Assembly: GCA_022495005.1 (NCBI GenBank)
Contig: JAGYXB010000963.1
Span: 124,001 to 188,000, forward strand
DNA length: 64,000 bases
Direction: 5' to 3'
DNA from: Rhyacophila brunnea
Lineage: Eukaryota > Arthropoda > Insecta > Trichoptera > Rhyacophilidae
In this document: piece after piece, positions 32,806 to 43,002 of the stretch
How positions within the stretch are numbered: the stretch's first letter is position 1
How the letters are laid out: each line of letters opens with the position of its first letter
The notes under the pieces: generated by a model
Database searches by the model: none
The model's input: the letters and a program-made list of their open reading frames with translations, nothing else
Told to the model about the DNA's origin: nothing
Position numbers and translations under genes: made by a program

Positions 32806-32813
32806 GGCAACAC
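32806..32813 (+). promoter_or_regulatory. GGCAACAC upstream of gene 4
   Basis: Part of TGTGGCAACACAC, 75-82 bp before the gene 4 start codon; the same word is in the corresponding place in genes 1, 2, 5 and 6. Confidence 0.5.
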
Positions 32814-32887
32814 ACGGGTAACATGTCACAATGACAGGGTTTTTAAGCTGTCCTCGTCACATTTACCCTTAAAACTAAAACGCAGAC

Positions 32888-33034
32888 ATGGATGTAAAGC
32901 CTGAATGTAATTTAGACCGATCTGATGAAGGGGGTCAGACATGGTTTGATGTACCAATAATTAAACATCCGAACAGCTTGGAGATTATTCACGTCAAGCA
33001 AGAGAATGTCGACGAATCCAGTTATAGCTTTAAG
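32888..33034 (+). CDS. Zinc-finger gene 4, exon A (start codon)
   Basis: 49 codons, ATG to Y-S-F-K before donor GTTAGT. M-D-V-K-P-E and I-H-V-K-Q-E-N supply two psi-K-x-E sites. W-F-D-V-P-I-I is the central hydrophobic patch, as in gene 1. The D-E-S-S-Y-S-F end corresponds to D-D-S-S-Y-N-F in gene 5, marking the plus-strand subfamily. Confidence 0.82.
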
Positions 33035-33218
33035 GTTAGTTTATTAAAAAAATAGTTTTCATTTTTCCACCAAAATTATCTCTTGAATATCGTAGATGGA
33101 TGAGGCTTGTGTGTATTTGATCGTAAGTACATACCTACAAGGTGTTTTAAAAAACTCTTTTTCGTCATACAATTTGATAGTTAAGATTTTTATTATATTA
33201 TTCTACAATGCCCTAGTA

Positions 33219-33625
33219 CAGGGATGGTTAACCTTTTTATACCTAACGCCCACGTTTGTATCACGGTTAGTAGTAAAACTCACTAACCGCCCACCGGTTC
33301 CACAGTAATGGTGATTTATTAAATAGGGAGGTAACTTTACTTTATAAAATTTACAAGTTAAAGCATAATATGATAATAATTACTGGCCAGACTTTTGCAA
33401 AGTTTGGCAGAATAAATCTTTATAAAACAACTTACTGTAATAAATAAGTGTAAATCTATCTTTTTATTTATACTTTGCAAACTTACATATAAGCATGGAA
33501 TCTGATGAAATTAGATTTAATTAATTAAATTATTGTGAGATCCCTTGAGACTGATGCCTCTACGGCCCACCATGAAAGCTGGAACGCCCACTAGAGGGCG
33601 GTAGGGACCAGGTTGACTACCCCTG
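33219..33625. mobile_element. hAT MITE, copy 2
   Basis: CAGGGATGGTTAACC at the left and GGTTGACTACCCCTG at the right, with CACCATGAAAGCTGGAACGC inside as in copy 1. Flanks CCCTAGTA and TTCAAGTA agree at 5 of 8 positions, consistent with an older 8-bp duplication. In intron 1 of gene 4. Confidence 0.85.
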
Positions 33626-33629
33626 TTCA

Positions 33630-34135
33630 AGTATTATACGGCAGCGGCGGGAAGTAGAGGTAAAGGTATTATTAAGTATTAACCAAGCCTGTTTTTATTT
33701 GCTTGATTTGTATTGCAGCCTACCTCGGGACAGTGAGGAAAGAGAATAAATGTCAAACTCCGCTTTGTATTACTAAGACGTATGTACTTTACATTACTGT
33801 CGTGCAGTAGACCTTTTGCGCACTACAGTTTGGTGTACAGCTCTTACAGTATTGAGACTTTGATGATTTATGTTCTGTGTAGGTCACCCTCAAAGTAGTC
33901 GCCAATACCACATTTCGAAATCGCCAAAACAGCTTCGTTTCATTGTCTCATAATATTCAGGATATAATATACACCATACAAAAAAGAAAAACAAAACACA
34001 AAAGGCTGCAGAAAGCATATTTTTTTTTGTTTTTTGAGATACTTCGAACTATCCATTTAGGTGTCAGTGGGATCATAGTGGATTTGGCTGATATACTTTA
34101 ACTCGGCAGGTAGGTATATTATGTGATAACGCATA
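33630..34135. other. Intron 1 of gene 4, middle part
   Basis: No coding signal and no recognised element. Confidence 0.35.
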
Positions 34136-34320
34136 TGATGGCCAGGTGTTAACGCGTCGGCTTATCAAGTGTACGGTATCGGGCTCGAATCCGGTATGCT
34201 TCAAATACACATGTTTCTGAATGTGAGCTGGGAATCAGAGAATTCAACTAATATTTTGAGCTCGTGGTTAATATCTAGTTCTCATAAAAACAATAATCTG
34301 TTAATACAACTTAAGCCTCG
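34136..34320 (+). mobile_element. Diverged SINE related to SINE-A
   Basis: GATGGCCAGGTGTTAACGCG and GGGCTCGAATCCGG form a tRNA-like head. The body keeps GAGCTCGTGGTTAATATC and TTCTCATAAAAACAATAATC, parallel to SINE-A. Confidence 0.55.
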
Positions 34321-35067
34321 ATCGTATTGAGATACTTTACAACTGCTTGTCGGCGAATTCACAATATGCTTGTAAACTCGCTCATTGTCGTCATCGAACT
34401 AGCTAACAACCAGATTGTAAACAATCTACCGAGAAAAGATGAAAGCCGGCTACTTTACACGCTACGCGCTACACGCTGGCGTGTGGGCTGATATGCGTTT
34501 GCGCAGTAGAGCGATATTGGCGACCTCCCGGTAAAAAATATGTCCTGTTAAAATTGTACCAAAAATGACGGTTTCAACACGCTAGCTAGTTGGCTTCTAA
34601 TCGAGTGGAAAGTTTTGTGTGTCATCATCACATTCGCACTTGCCGATTCGCCCGCTTTGGTAGCTCAATGTCATCAAGACTTTACTTCCACTTTGTGGAA
34701 GTTATTGCATTGGCGAAAACTTCATAATAGGCGATTATTTAAAGCTTACCTTCTTAAGAAAAAATATTTTTAATTGGATATTGACGTAGGTATTTATATA
34801 TATATATACATATCTTATTTAAACTGATCGTTAAATTTTATGTCGTCGGTAGGCTTTTAAAGTTTCGTCGAATTAGTGTGAGGTTATCAGTATGTAATAT
34901 ATTAATATCTTTTATTTCCCGTAAGAGCCGTACTTATACCTGACAAGTGTACTCTTTTTCTCAGATCTCCACAGCCTACCTCTTTCCAAAATTCACCCTT
35001 CGCCACTGTGTTATTGTATACTAGTATAATTAATAAATGGTTTCATTGTTCTGTTTTTTGTTTTCAG
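34321..35067. other. Intron 1 of gene 4, distal part
   Basis: 34430-34720 is locally GC-richer with no coding signal. A diverged long-TIR end (CACAGCCTACCTC then TTCGCCACTG) lies at 34968-35009. Confidence 0.4.
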
Positions 35068-35223
35068 GATCCCGTAACTGGCAATACTAATATAAAACAT
35101 GAAAGTGAAGTTCACCCAGTTGACATCAAACGCGAATTCATTTCAGAAGAAATGCTCCCATTCTGCGACGAATATGCTCAACCTGAAAGCTCGTCATCAG
35201 CTGACCACAAGCCAAAACATCAG
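35068..35223 (+). CDS. Zinc-finger gene 4, exon B
   Basis: 52 codons, phase 0/0, acceptor TTTTCAG ending at 35067, donor GTGACT. N-I-K-H-E and D-I-K-R-E are two psi-K-x-E sites 10 residues apart. The P-G-C-S-Y signature has changed to P-E-S-S-S-S, so the cysteine kept in genes 1, 2, 3, 5 and 6 is lost here. Ends K-P-K-H-Q. Confidence 0.82.
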
Positions 35224-35324
35224 GTGACTTTAATTGGATATTATATGATCGTAATGTCTAGAACCTAAGTCATACTATACCAGATCCCAGTGGCGAAGAA
35301 TGAAGGTAGGCTGTTAAAGCTATA

Positions 35325-35670
35325 CCTCAGTTGAGGCATGGTCTACAAAGATCGTGGCTAGGCGATGCACGAATTGCGGGTCGCGGGTGCAAATGACGCA
35401 TGCCGAACGAAATATAATTTGTCATATAAATCCATTGACATGACATGCGTCCATTTAATGTTCTATTTATTGTTCTATTAGTAACAATATTAATATATTC
35501 ATTGGCATGTTTTCTTTTTCAAGTAAATGGGTAACGTTTTTAGTCATCTTAACACGATTTAAGAATTAATACCCCCATCGCCATAACGAAACAAATTGAC
35601 GTATTCACACCTCGACGTTCGCTCTTCGAATGCCAGCGAGTCCAAAATTTCGTCGCGCCTATAGTTGAAA
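35325..35670 (+). repeat. Dispersed repeat E, copy 3
   Basis: CAGTTGAGGCATGGTCTAC, GCCGAACGAAATATAATTTG, CACGATTTAAGAATTAATAC and CGCCATAACGAAACAAATTG match copies 1 and 2. Confidence 0.7.
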
Positions 35671-35797
35671 AGTGCATACTACACTTTGGCACTCAAACAT
35701 ATTACTTTTCATTGAACTAAGACTACAAATAATTTTATTATAAACTGTGTTGGTTAGTTTTAAAAAAAGTTAAACACTGACCAAACCAAGCCATATA

Positions 35798-35997
35798 ACG
35801 TCGTGGGTCCCAGGATCGACTCCTGGGTCTGGTAAGTACACATTGTTTTTCAATGTGTGTATATAAGTCAGAGTATGGACTTTACAGGTTTAGCAAGTGG
35901 CTAACATCAATTTCACGTAAAAACAAAATCTGTTAATACAAAACCTCCACTCTTTGGAGGCCCATAATATGACCTTATTAGGATTGGACATAGCAAA
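35798..35997 (+). mobile_element. SINE-A copy
   Basis: Starts inside the head (CGTCGTGGGTCCCAGG) and keeps the body and tail. Confidence 0.8.
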
Positions 35998-36875
35998 TGA
36001 ATGGACCGAGCCATGTCAAATATTCGTTTATCTATAAAATATCTAAAATTATGTCATGAGACCATATACAATTTTTGATATTTTATAAATAGAAGAGGAT
36101 TTTTTATCAATTATGGTTTGGATAGGCAGGGCTTATTGAATTAAAAAAAATGTTTAATTAAAACAAATAAGTGTGACTGATAAAGTGTGTATTATTTTTG
36201 TCAAACAATCATAGCATACCTAAACTATTATGGTTTGGTTGGGAAGGGTTTTATTGATTTGTAAAAACCAACCAACACAAATTGTATTCTTAGTTTAACG
36301 ACAACAAATAAGTGTTATAGGTCTCTCAGCTAGAGTTGGCGCGAACACAGATACGAAAGATTGTGTGTATATGTGCATTTCTGAGGCAACGGGCATTGCA
36401 CAACGTCTATGGGAAAAAGCCGTTTGTCTTGCTTACGCCTACTTATTGCGCTTATAGCGAAAAGAGGACAACGTGCTGTCGATTTAAAAAAAAAATAACA
36501 TTCTTTTTGTAAACAATGCGTCTGTGTGAGTATTGCTTCGCATCAAATCTTGGTAACACATCTATCTATACTGACAACGTTTAGTGTGCACTATTTATAT
36601 CGAATCTTAACAGCCTACCTCCACCCTCAACAATACCATATACATGTGCGTATGAACACCATACAACAATTTTATTATTATATTAAACACTATCGAAAGA
36701 TTACTGACTTATACAATAACACTGTTGTGTTATATTAAAAAGCGATTCGGTATTATAATACTTAATATATTTTTAAATTTTCAAATAGATAACGAAACCA
36801 AGTAATGGTTATATCTGAATTTGTCATAACAATGTATACTATTTGCATCAAGTGTTATTATATTGTTATTTTCAG

Positions 36876-37034
36876 AACTCAGAAACGGGCTTGATCAATA
36901 TAAAATCTGAAATTGATTACCAGTCAATCGACGTCAAGGACGAGTTTGTTGATAAGACGAAGCACCACATCAATTATGATGACACCCAAGCGAGTTGCTC
37001 TGATCCAAAATACAAGCCAGTTCTAGTTCCACGG
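36876..37034 (+). CDS. Zinc-finger gene 4, exon C
   Basis: 53 codons, phase 0/0, acceptor TTTTCAG ending at 36875, donor GTACAT. N-I-K-S-E and D-V-K-D-E (psi-K-x-E) are 10 residues apart, as in exon B. Then comes E-F-V-D, I-N-Y-D-D-T-Q-A-S-C-S-D-P-K-Y and K-P-V-L-V-P-R. The parallel to exon B (D-I-K-x-E, 5 residues, D-V-K-x-E-F-V) suggests exon duplication. Confidence 0.84.
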
Positions 37035-37309
37035 GTACATATTACATATCATATGATAAATTATTTATAATTTAAATACTATTAGGTATGTGTTTCTTCA
37101 ATACGTATCTGTGGTAGATTGACAATGTACCTAATTCACCCATTTATGACAATCCCACGAGATATACGTTTTTGGTGTAACATCAATATTTGCATGATTT
37201 GTGAACTCTTTATATGACGCCAATTAGTTAGTGGGTGTAATTAGCGTAAGAATTGGTGTAAATATGGCCGCAGCACGTATATATAATATGTACATATTAT
37301 TACAAAGTC

Positions 37310-37410
37310 CGACGGGAGTTGAACCTGTAACCACTGGATTAACTAGTAGTTTTTACATGAAATGCTTATCAAATTGAGTTAATTGTTGGCTATCTGTTTT
37401 TTTTTTTTAA
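37310..37410 (-). mobile_element. SINE-B copy
   Basis: Minus strand reads AGATAGCCAACAATTAACTC, TAAGCATTTCATGTAAAAAC and GGTTACAGGTTCAACTCCC: body plus tRNA-like head. Confidence 0.55.
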
Positions 37411-37419
37411 ATTAATTAA

Positions 37420-37988
37420 GAGCGGACATGCTCAGCGTAAGTCATATGGTGCTTTTATTGAATTTTCAAAGCATGATCCTGGATATTCCTTAAACGTTGT
37501 AGATAATCTATTTATATAATTTTGAAGCTTTATTATCCTTTATATTTATTTTAAACATTTGATGACTGCATAACGTATTTTTATGACATAAAATAGTATT
37601 CTTATAAACCTCTGGCTCTATTTTTTTAGAATATAGTCATATTTCAGTACATGCATGTGTAGTGGTATTAAGATTTTTTACATTTATTAATTTTTAAAAG
37701 CATTTATAAAACCATTAGTATAATTTATGTCGACAATATTATAGTGAAATATTTACGATAAAAAATTAAATTGATTATCTGTGATCCCAAATTTTACAAG
37801 AATTAGAATACTATTTTATGTAATAAAAGTACTGTATGCAGTCATCAAATGTTTAAAATAAATATAAAGGATAGTAAGGCTTCAAAATTATATAAATATA
37901 TTATCTACAACGTTTAAGGAATGTCCAGGATCATGCTTTGAAAATGCAAGAAAAGCTCTATTTTGACCTACGCTCAGCATGTCCCCCC
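37420..37988. mobile_element. TTAA-flanked foldback element (complete)
   Basis: Two inverted arms of about 190 bp: 37420 onward has CGGACATGCTCAGCG, CATGATCCTGGATATTCC and TGTAGATAATCTATTTATAT; the right arm repeats them in reverse and ends CGCTCAGCATGTCCCCCC. TTAA borders both ends (37416-37419 and 37989-37992), the piggyBac-type target. 569 bp, non-coding. Left-arm partial copies at 55072 and 57451 also start directly after TTAA. Confidence 0.88.
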
Positions 37989-38208
37989 TTAAGTGTCATA
38001 GTTACAAACCAATGCCCGAATAACTCCAAATTTTATTTATAACATCAGAGCAATGATATAAGTACTAACTATTTCATTCCATCAACACATTATTCCTTGA
38101 ATAAAATAAAATTTTATTATACCTATTATCATGAATGAAAGATGTCTTATAAAGGATTTGTTATCATTATATAGACCAGTTTCTATAATTAATGAGCATA
38201 TAAATATT

Positions 38209-38759
38209 ATGCCGGCGCTCTATTGGCACGTAAATCAGACGATTTACAGTCTTCGGACTTTTTTTTCGCGTGGAGCACCCCAGATCTGCGGACTTTTTAA
38301 TCCGCAAACCAGGGTCGTTGGATATCAAACATGTTGATATTTTACTCTCCAAGTTACCAGACTTCGACCGTCGATCACTATGCAAATTCGATTTGACATC
38401 AATACGCGATAATTTGTACCGAAAAAAAGTCTGTAATTGTTTTAAACATTTTCATTGATTAATTTGTTAAATTACACATTAGAAAATGAGAGATTTATCA
38501 ATTATTTTTTTATTTGTATTTATTAAAATCATAAAATAAAAAGTAAAACTTGTGTTGTTTTCACTGCTATATTATGTTACGCAAGTCGACATATAAATAA
38601 CACAAAATTATGGGATTATCGGAAGACATTACGATAATCGCAACTTTTGACTTTTGACAGCTTGACTTTTTTATTCGTTCGTTGATGAGTAGCAGAGCAT
38701 AGACAAATCGGACGATTTATTGTCCTCGGACTTTTGGCTCGCCAATGGAGCGCTGGCAT
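38209..38759. mobile_element. MITE with imperfect TIRs
   Basis: ATGCCGGCGCTCTATTGGC at the left and GCCAATGGAGCGCTGGCAT at the right are inverted copies. TCGGACGATTTATTGTCC inside the right end corresponds to TCAGACGATTTACAGTC inside the left. Confidence 0.7.
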
Positions 38760-39082
38760 TCGAATGTAATTTATCTACTACGATTTTTTACAAACAGAAA
38801 ATATTCAAAATGTATGTGTATGCTTTCTCCTTCACATAGTAGGTTTTTAGGTGTTTTAATTTGTTATATTATAAACAAGAATTAACTGTATTCACTGTCA
38901 GTGTGCATTTATCATTGGTCAGTATGCTTAGTGCTTCAAGAAGCCGAAAGTTTAAATCCGGGTCGCAAAAAATGACTCAAATGAAATAATACAAAACTTA
39001 AATCAACTAAAATTTTAATTTAGATTTTACCAAGTACCCTCGGTTGATGGTATTATTATTTTTAAATGGTCTGCTATTTTAG

Positions 39083-39308
39083 ATGGCCGTGCGGATTAAG
39101 CGTCAGGCTTTAGCGCCGTGGGTCCCAGGTTCGAATCCTGGGTCTGGCAAGTACACATATTGTTTTCAATTTGTGTATGAGTCAGAGTATGGACCTAATT
39201 GGTTGAGCAAGTGGCTGACATCCATTTCTCTTAAAAACAAAATCTGTTAATACAAACCTCAACTTCGTGGAGGTCCATATTATCCTATCAAGATCAGACA
39301 TTAATTTT
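39083..39308 (+). mobile_element. SINE-A copy
   Basis: Full head (GATGGCCGTGCGGATTAAGC, GGTTCGAATCCTGGG), body and tail (AAGATCAGACATT). Confidence 0.83.
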
Positions 39309-39466
39309 TTTTTCCCCAAGATGTGTGTACTTTTTCTGTACATAACAATTAAGTCTCTTTTTTGGTATTATTTCTACGTTAAGTGATTTAACTGGCTTAT
39401 TTTGAACAATCACTTATTGTTTCAATTTTATTAAATTCTAATACATCAAAATTTATGTTTTTGTAG

Positions 39467-40219
39467 ATATCAACCCACAGTTGCATCTCGGAATTGAGTC
39501 CACTGACTACAGAAACTTCTGAAAACCTCGTTCAAAGAGAAGGGAATGTCAAACACACAGCACAGTCAAATTTACCCAAATTACAAGAAATGTCAAGTAG
39601 TAGCAAAAAAACATATGCATGCGATACTTGCTCATTAAAATTCGCTCGTCTCGGTCACCTTACAACACATAAAATGACACATACTGGTGAAAAACCTTAT
39701 CAATGCGATACATGTCCATATAAGTGCTCACATCTCGGAAATCTAAAAACACATAAACTTACGCACACCGGAGAAAAGCCTTATAAATGCGATATTTGCA
39801 CATTCAAATGTTCACAACCCAGTCATCTTAAAACACATAAAATGACGCATACCGGTGAAAAGCCATATCAGTGCAGTGTTTGTTCATTTAAATGTACGCG
39901 CCCCAGCCATCTCAAAACACACAAATTGACACATACTGGAGAAAAGCCGTACCAATGCGACATTTGCTCATATAAATGCTCGCATCGAAGTCATCTCAAA
40001 ACACATAAAATGACACATACCGGTGAAAAACCATATCAATGCGATGTTTGTTCTTTTAAATGTGCGTTGCCACGCAATCTGAAAACGCATAAGATGACAC
40101 ATACTGGTGAAAAACCGTACAAATGCGATGTGTGCTCGTTTAAATCCACGCAGCTCAGTAACTTAAAAACACATAAAATTACACATTCTGTAAGAAAAAC
40201 ATACTTTAATTGTAAATAA
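39467..40219 (+). CDS. Zinc-finger gene 4, terminal exon: seven C2H2 fingers
   Basis: Terminal exon, 250 residues; whole protein 404 residues (32888-33034, 35068-35223, 36876-37034, this exon). Acceptor TTTTTGTAG ends at 39466; opens I-S-T-H-S-C. After a 45-residue linker come seven C2H2 fingers with H-T-G-E-K-P linkers, almost all of the form C-x2-C-x3-C-x5-L-x2-H, with a cysteine where most fingers have phenylalanine (S-F-K-C, P-Y-K-C). Helix position 6 is threonine in every finger; variation is at -1, 1, 2 and 3 (for example Q-P-S-H, H-L-G-N, R-P-S-H). No K-V-V-R-I/C2HC block. Predicted nuclear DNA-binding protein; closest relative is gene 5. Confidence 0.93.
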   Translation: MSTHSCISELSPLTTETSENLVQREGNVKHTAQSNLPKLQEMSSSSKKTYACDTCSLKFARLGHLTTHKMTHTGEKPYQCDTCPYKCSHLGNLKTHKLTHTGEKPYKCDICTFKCSQPSHLKTHKMTHTGEKPYQCSVCSFKCTRPSHLKTHKLTHTGEKPYQCDICSYKCSHRSHLKTHKMTHTGEKPYQCDVCSFKCALPRNLKTHKMTHTGEKPYKCDVCSFKSTQLSNLKTHKITHSVRKTYFNCK

Positions 40220-40220
40220 A
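40215..40220 (+). terminator. AATAAA overlapping the gene 4 stop codon
   Basis: The TAA stop (40217-40219) lies inside AATAAA. No other canonical hexamer follows within about 200 bp, so this may be the poly(A) signal. Confidence 0.4.
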
Positions 40221-40276
40221 TACTTTGTCAATCCGATATAGACTGTGTTACTTCAATACATAATACCCCGTTTACC

Positions 40277-40622
40277 CGTGCATGGATTTACTGTTGACAG
40301 TAAGTATTATTGCGGCCATAAAAAGAAAATGTTTGGTTGAACATGTATTATCCTGCAGTTGGCAAGATAGCATGCATGAATCAAAAAGTTTGAAAGCTTC
40401 TGAATTGTCATTCAACCTACTGGAAATAAACCGAACAACGAACGAATTTACAGGTTGACCGATTTTCACTACCCGTCAAATAGTACCATAAAATGACAAC
40501 ACCGCGTCTCGCTCACTCTTAAAGAATGAATTGGAGAGACAGTCAGCACTTTTATGTGTAAACAATATTATTGTCACGATAGTTTGAAATAAGCACTATT
40601 GCTGCCAGTAAATCCATGCACG
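40277..40622. mobile_element. MITE at the 3' end of an RTE fragment
   Basis: CGTGCATGGATTTACTG at the left and CAGTAAATCCATGCACG at the right are perfect 17-bp inverted repeats, with further partial matching inside (AAGTATTATTGC / GCTATTGTGCTTATT-like). 346 bp, non-coding. Confidence 0.85.
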
Positions 40623-41310
40623 TGTCATCATTATTATCAGCCTGAATCTATCCACTGCTGAATGAAGGCCTCTTCAAGCTGCTTCCACTTATCTCGGTCC
40701 TGTGCATTGCGTTGCCACGTACTTCCGCATAACTTTATCATTTCATCGATCCAGCGGCCTCTAGGTCTACCTTGCGGACGTTTTGTACTTCTTGGATACC
40801 ACTGGATGACTAGATTTGTACAACGATTGTCTCTTCTTCGAGCTATGTGTGCAGCCCATCTCCATTTAAGGCTTTTAATAAACTCTATTACATCACAACT
40901 CTTGTCTGCTTCCTTATCTACTCATTCTTCTTTTTGTCCTTTCGCGTTATGCCCAGCATGCACCTCTACATATCCAGTTGTGCCAACCTAAGTTTCTGGA
41001 TCTCTGTTTTACGGAGGGTAGGGGTTTAAGGGTCCATGTTTCACACGCATATGTGATCACGGGAAGCACACACTGGTTGGACACTTTGCGCTTTAGGCAC
41101 AGTGGAAGGTCACTTTTGAAGACATTATTCAGGCGGCCAAAAGCACTCCAGACTAGCTTTACTCTGCGAGCAATTTCATCAAATATACATCCATCTATAG
41201 ACACTTGTTGTCCCAGATAGATGTAGCTTTTCCCCTGTTCGAGCGGAGTGTCATTGATGAGGATCTCTTTTTGGCCCGTAAAGCAGTTGAACATTACTTT
41301 CGTGTATGCG
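40623..41310 (-). mobile_element. RTE-type retrotransposon, RT C-terminal fragment
   Basis: Minus-strand frame 41294-40947: V-M-F-N-C-F-T-G, L-I-N-D-T-P-L, Y-I-Y-L-G-Q-Q-V, A-R-R-V-K-L-V-W-S-A-F and Y-A-C-E-T-W-T, the RTE/BovB-type end of reverse transcriptase. The rest, with stops, gives G-R-P-R-G-R-W-I-D-E-M and K-W-K-Q-L-E-E-A-F-I-Q-Q-W-I near 40680-40790. The 3' end at 40623 is followed by the ATGATG-like tail (TCATCATTATTATCAG in plus orientation). Confidence 0.85.
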
Positions 41311-41544
41311 TAAGTGCATGTACGTGTACAGGTGGTATTACTTTATTGTTGACTTACGATATTACTTTCTATTCGTGATGGTAGGTTTTAATCTTCAAGC
41401 AAAAAATGCGACATGTATGTATGTGCAAAAGCACTGTAGTGCGGGGTATATTATAATAAGATAGCTGAATATTAAATATTCAGCTAAAATTTTTACAAAT
41501 ATATAATGGAGTTATTTTATATTATTATCATTATGAATACCAAC

Positions 41545-41809
41545 CAGTGGCAAAGGTTGGATGTCGGCTATTAAGGTGCTACATAAATAGTGCACACTAA
41601 ACTTTGTCAGTCATACCTATTTTGTTTCCTTAAAGTAATATTAAGAATAATTGCAGATATTGCTGGTCTGTTTTAAAAATTCAATTAAACCCTGCCATTT
41701 TTAGACAGGATACGTATGAGTTTCGCAAAACGCCGCCGCGCCGCGCCCGCCAAACCACTACGGCCGAGCACTACGGATCTAAACAGTCTATCTCCACCCA
41801 TTGCCACTG
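41545..41809. mobile_element. Long-TIR element, internally deleted copy
   Basis: CAGTGGCAAAGGTTGGATG and ATAAATAGTGCACACTAAAC at the left, CTATCTCCACCCATTGCCACTG at the right. Only 265 bp long; the inside includes a GC-rich patch at 41725-41770. Confidence 0.7.
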
Positions 41810-41814
41810 ATTTT

Positions 41815-42530
41815 TCAATTTCAATTTTTTTAAATTTATTTATTTTTAACATATTGTGGACATTACAAATTATTATAAGTTTAAGATGTTCACAACATGA
41901 CATTTAGAAACAAAGAAATATAAAACAGTATTACATAAAAAAAGAAGTAGATACCTAGTATGTTATGAAACAGTAGAAATATGTACATACAAAAATATTA
42001 ATTAGATAGGTATATGTAAGTACACCGGATGAGTTAAGCAAACCTTATTATAAAAATTTATAAAATAACGTCCACTTATACTCATCCTCACGTAGGTGGA
42101 ATATATCAACACCCGATGCAATTTCGTTGAACATAGTTATCGCCCTCCCAATTGGCATTACCAGTGGCAGGTTGCTTCTGCACCTTGGGAGAATAAACAA
42201 CTGATGTTCTCTATTTCTAAGATAGCTATCAGGGACACACAGGTCAACACTGCCCAGAATGGCAGAGTTCTCATTTATACCTCGTATAAGTCGAAAAAAA
42301 TACGTAGCTAAATAAAGATTTCTTCTAAATTGCAGACTGCAGTATGTAAGCATGCCTAAGAGAAAGTCAGTTGGATAAAGCCACGGATAGTATCCGTACA
42401 ACCTCATATAAAGGAGTCTTAAGAATTTCTTCTGAGCCCTCTCCACCATAAGGCCATACTTCAACTGATGCAGTGCCCAAACAATAGTGACAATAGCATG
42501 TGATGGACTGTGTAATAGTCTATGGGCTGA
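41815..42530 (-). mobile_element. Jockey/CR1-like retrotransposon, RT C-terminal fragment (copy 2)
   Basis: Minus frame from about 42530 to 42048 has Q-L-K-Y-G-L-M-V, R-A-Q-K-K-F-L-R-L-L, Y-P-T-D-F-L-L-G and N-L-P-L-V-M-P-I-G-R; 3' UTR to 41815 with ACATATTGTGGACATTACA. Same family as 21938-22500 and more complete. The 5' truncation point lies only about 100 bp upstream of the gene 5 start codon. Confidence 0.82.
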
Positions 42531-42582
42531 CAGTGTTGTTTTGTGAATGTATTTTACGACAGAAATATTTTTTCTTTCTTGT

Positions 42583-42590
42583 GGCAACAC
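42583..42590 (+). promoter_or_regulatory. GGCAACAC upstream of gene 5
   Basis: Within TTTCTTTCTTGTGGCAACAC, 49-56 bp before the ATG; the whole 20-mer is identical upstream of gene 6. Confidence 0.55.
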
Positions 42591-42638
42591 TTTAATAAAA
42601 TGAATTGGTTGTCAGGAAGCTGTTAGAAAAGCGCAAAC

Positions 42639-42788
42639 ATGGAAGTAAAGCATGAATGTATTGAAGACCAATCTAATGAAGAAATGCAGAGTCGTTTTGA
42701 TCTGTCAATAATTAAACAACAAAACTTCTCGGACGACCGTATTCACGTAAAGCAAGAGAATGTTGACGACTCCAGTTATAATTTTGAG
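42639..42788 (+). CDS. Zinc-finger gene 5, exon A (start codon)
   Basis: 50 codons, ATG to Y-N-F-E before donor GTTAGT. M-E-V-K-H-E and I-H-V-K-Q-E-N are the two psi-K-x-E sites. The central patch is S-R-F-D-L-S-I-I, shared with gene 6. Nearly the same length and spacing as genes 4 and 6. Confidence 0.83.
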
Positions 42789-43002
42789 GTTAGTTTATAA
42801 AAAAAATAGTTTCAATCGTTTTCCTATAGTTTCTGTCGAATATCGTGAATATTGTTAAGCTTAAAACCTACATACCTAAATGTATATATTATACAAATGT
42901 ATACACAAACTAATTGAGATCGTAGACCCTACATGATGTGCGCTACCTTCCTACCATTTGACAGCATCGGTTTTTTACAAAAATGTATTCTTTGTTAGAA
43001 AA

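Larger units (their letters stand above)
35290..36640. mobile_element. Long-TIR element, copy 3, with nested repeat E and SINE-A
   Basis: Left end CAGTGGCGAAGAATGAAGG then TAGGCTGTTAAAG; right end CTTAACAGCCTACCTCCACC. Between them sit repeat E (35325-35670), a SINE-A (35798-35997), further long-TIR internal sequence, and an unassigned segment at about 36320-36580. Confidence 0.65.

Noticed and set aside
39600..40200. 84-bp periodic repeats resembling a repeat array
   Set aside because: The period is exactly one C2H2 finger plus linker; the frame is open throughout. Not a CRISPR array or satellite.
42540..42590. Start of the retrotransposon ORF with M-L-P-Q-E-R-K
   Set aside because: It is the antisense of the gene 5 promoter sequence shared with gene 6 (also read antisense at 56106-56300).
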